From contig VGBY01000068.1 of assembly GCA_016870295.1 (NCBI GenBank), positions 1 through 5,800 of the forward strand: a stretch of 5,800 bases of DNA, given 5' to 3'. The notes under the pieces were generated by a model. The model was not told the origin of the DNA, did no database searches, and saw only the letters and a program-made list of their open reading frames with translations. Source of the stretch: Actinomycetota bacterium. GTDB taxonomy: Bacteria > Actinomycetota > Acidimicrobiia > Acidimicrobiales > Ilumatobacteraceae. Positions 5,494 through 5,800 of this stretch are shown in pieces. The position numbers and the translations under genes were made by a program. Each line of letters starts with the position of its first letter. The stretch's first letter is position 1.

Positions 5494-5800
5494 ATGAAAG
5501 TGCGCACTGCGATGCTTTTCGTCACCACCGTGGCATTGTTGGCCGCCTGTAGTGACATCGAAGTGGTCTCCGAGACGACTACCGCAACCGAGGCGCCGGT
5601 TGAATCTGCCACGACCGTTGCTGATGAAGAGCAAGCCGAGAACGTAGGTACGGATGCCGTCGCGACCACGGTCGCACCACAGATCACCACAACGACTGAA
5701 TCGACGACCACCACTACGGTTCCCGTTACGACGACGACAGTGCTCGACATCGCGTGTATAAAGACCACGACTTGTCAGTACGCCAACCTCGCTGGTGTCG
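5494..5800 (+). CDS. Partial threonine-rich lipoprotein
   Basis: An open frame of 102 codons runs from ATG 5494 to the right edge without a stop, so only the N-terminal part is seen. MKVRTAMLFVTTVALLAAC is a typical lipoprotein signal peptide: positive K2 and R4, a hydrophobic core, and lipobox L16-A17-A18-C19. C19 would be lipidated and the protein anchored on the outer face of the cytoplasmic membrane. Residues 20-83 form an acidic, Thr/Ala/Val-rich linker with runs of four and five Thr (65-68, 71-75, 79-82). A folded domain seems to begin near residue 85 (LDIACIKTTTCQYANL) with Cys 88 and Cys 94, which could pair. The function of that domain lies beyond the window. An in-frame ATG at 5473 would add 7 polar residues before the signal; 5494 is preferred. 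GAAG just upstream is a poor ribosome binding site. Confidence 0.85.
   Translation, partial: MKVRTAMLFVTTVALLAACSDIEVVSETTTATEAPVESATTVADEEQAENVGTDAVATTVAPQITTTTESTTTTTVPVTTTTVLDIACIKTTTCQYANLAGV

Noticed and set aside
5358..5768. N-terminal extension of the MscS-like gene to an ATG at 5768
   Set aside because: The extension is the complement of the Thr-rich lipoprotein gene, which gives artificial Val runs, and of the intergenic region. MscS features begin only after about 5357.

Overview
The window reads as a chromosomal segment of a high-GC actinobacterium, most likely of the Acidimicrobiia (Ilumatobacter-like). The reasons are the GC-rich codon use of the core genes, the order rpsO-pnp-dapB, actinobacterial-type PNPase and DapB sequences, and a lipoprotein with runs of threonine of the kind common in Acidimicrobiia secreted proteins. 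The lineage is an inference; no search was possible.

Left part (1-589, minus strand): two overlapping small genes of unknown function. A 127-residue protein starts at GTG 589. A second protein starts at ATG 216 behind a clear ribosome binding site and leaves the window at base 1. Their codon use is looser than that of the core genes, so they look like accessory genes. Bases 590-770 separate them from the divergent rpsO and hold a 9-bp hairpin but no promoter I can defend.

Central part (771-4403, plus strand): a compact RNA-metabolism and cell-wall operon. rpsO (ribosomal protein S15) is followed after 76 bases by pnp (polynucleotide phosphorylase). pnp has the complete catalytic core plus KH and S1 domains, and then an unusual tail of about 100 residues rich in Arg, Gly and Asp that ends in an acidic, Phe-containing peptide. 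dapB (lysine/diaminopimelate synthesis) starts 2 bases after the pnp stop, probably by translational coupling.

Right part: dapB converges on a small three-helix MscS-type mechanosensitive channel gene (4458-5357, minus). A weak hairpin in the 54-base gap may act as terminator. A threonine-rich lipoprotein gene (5494 to the right edge, plus) diverges from the channel gene. The 136 bases between them hold two overlapping, mutually exclusive inverted repeats and a possible 28-codon hydrophobic ORF.

The most unusual items are the PNPase tail and the uncharacterised two-gene pair at the left edge. The rest is ordinary chromosome.
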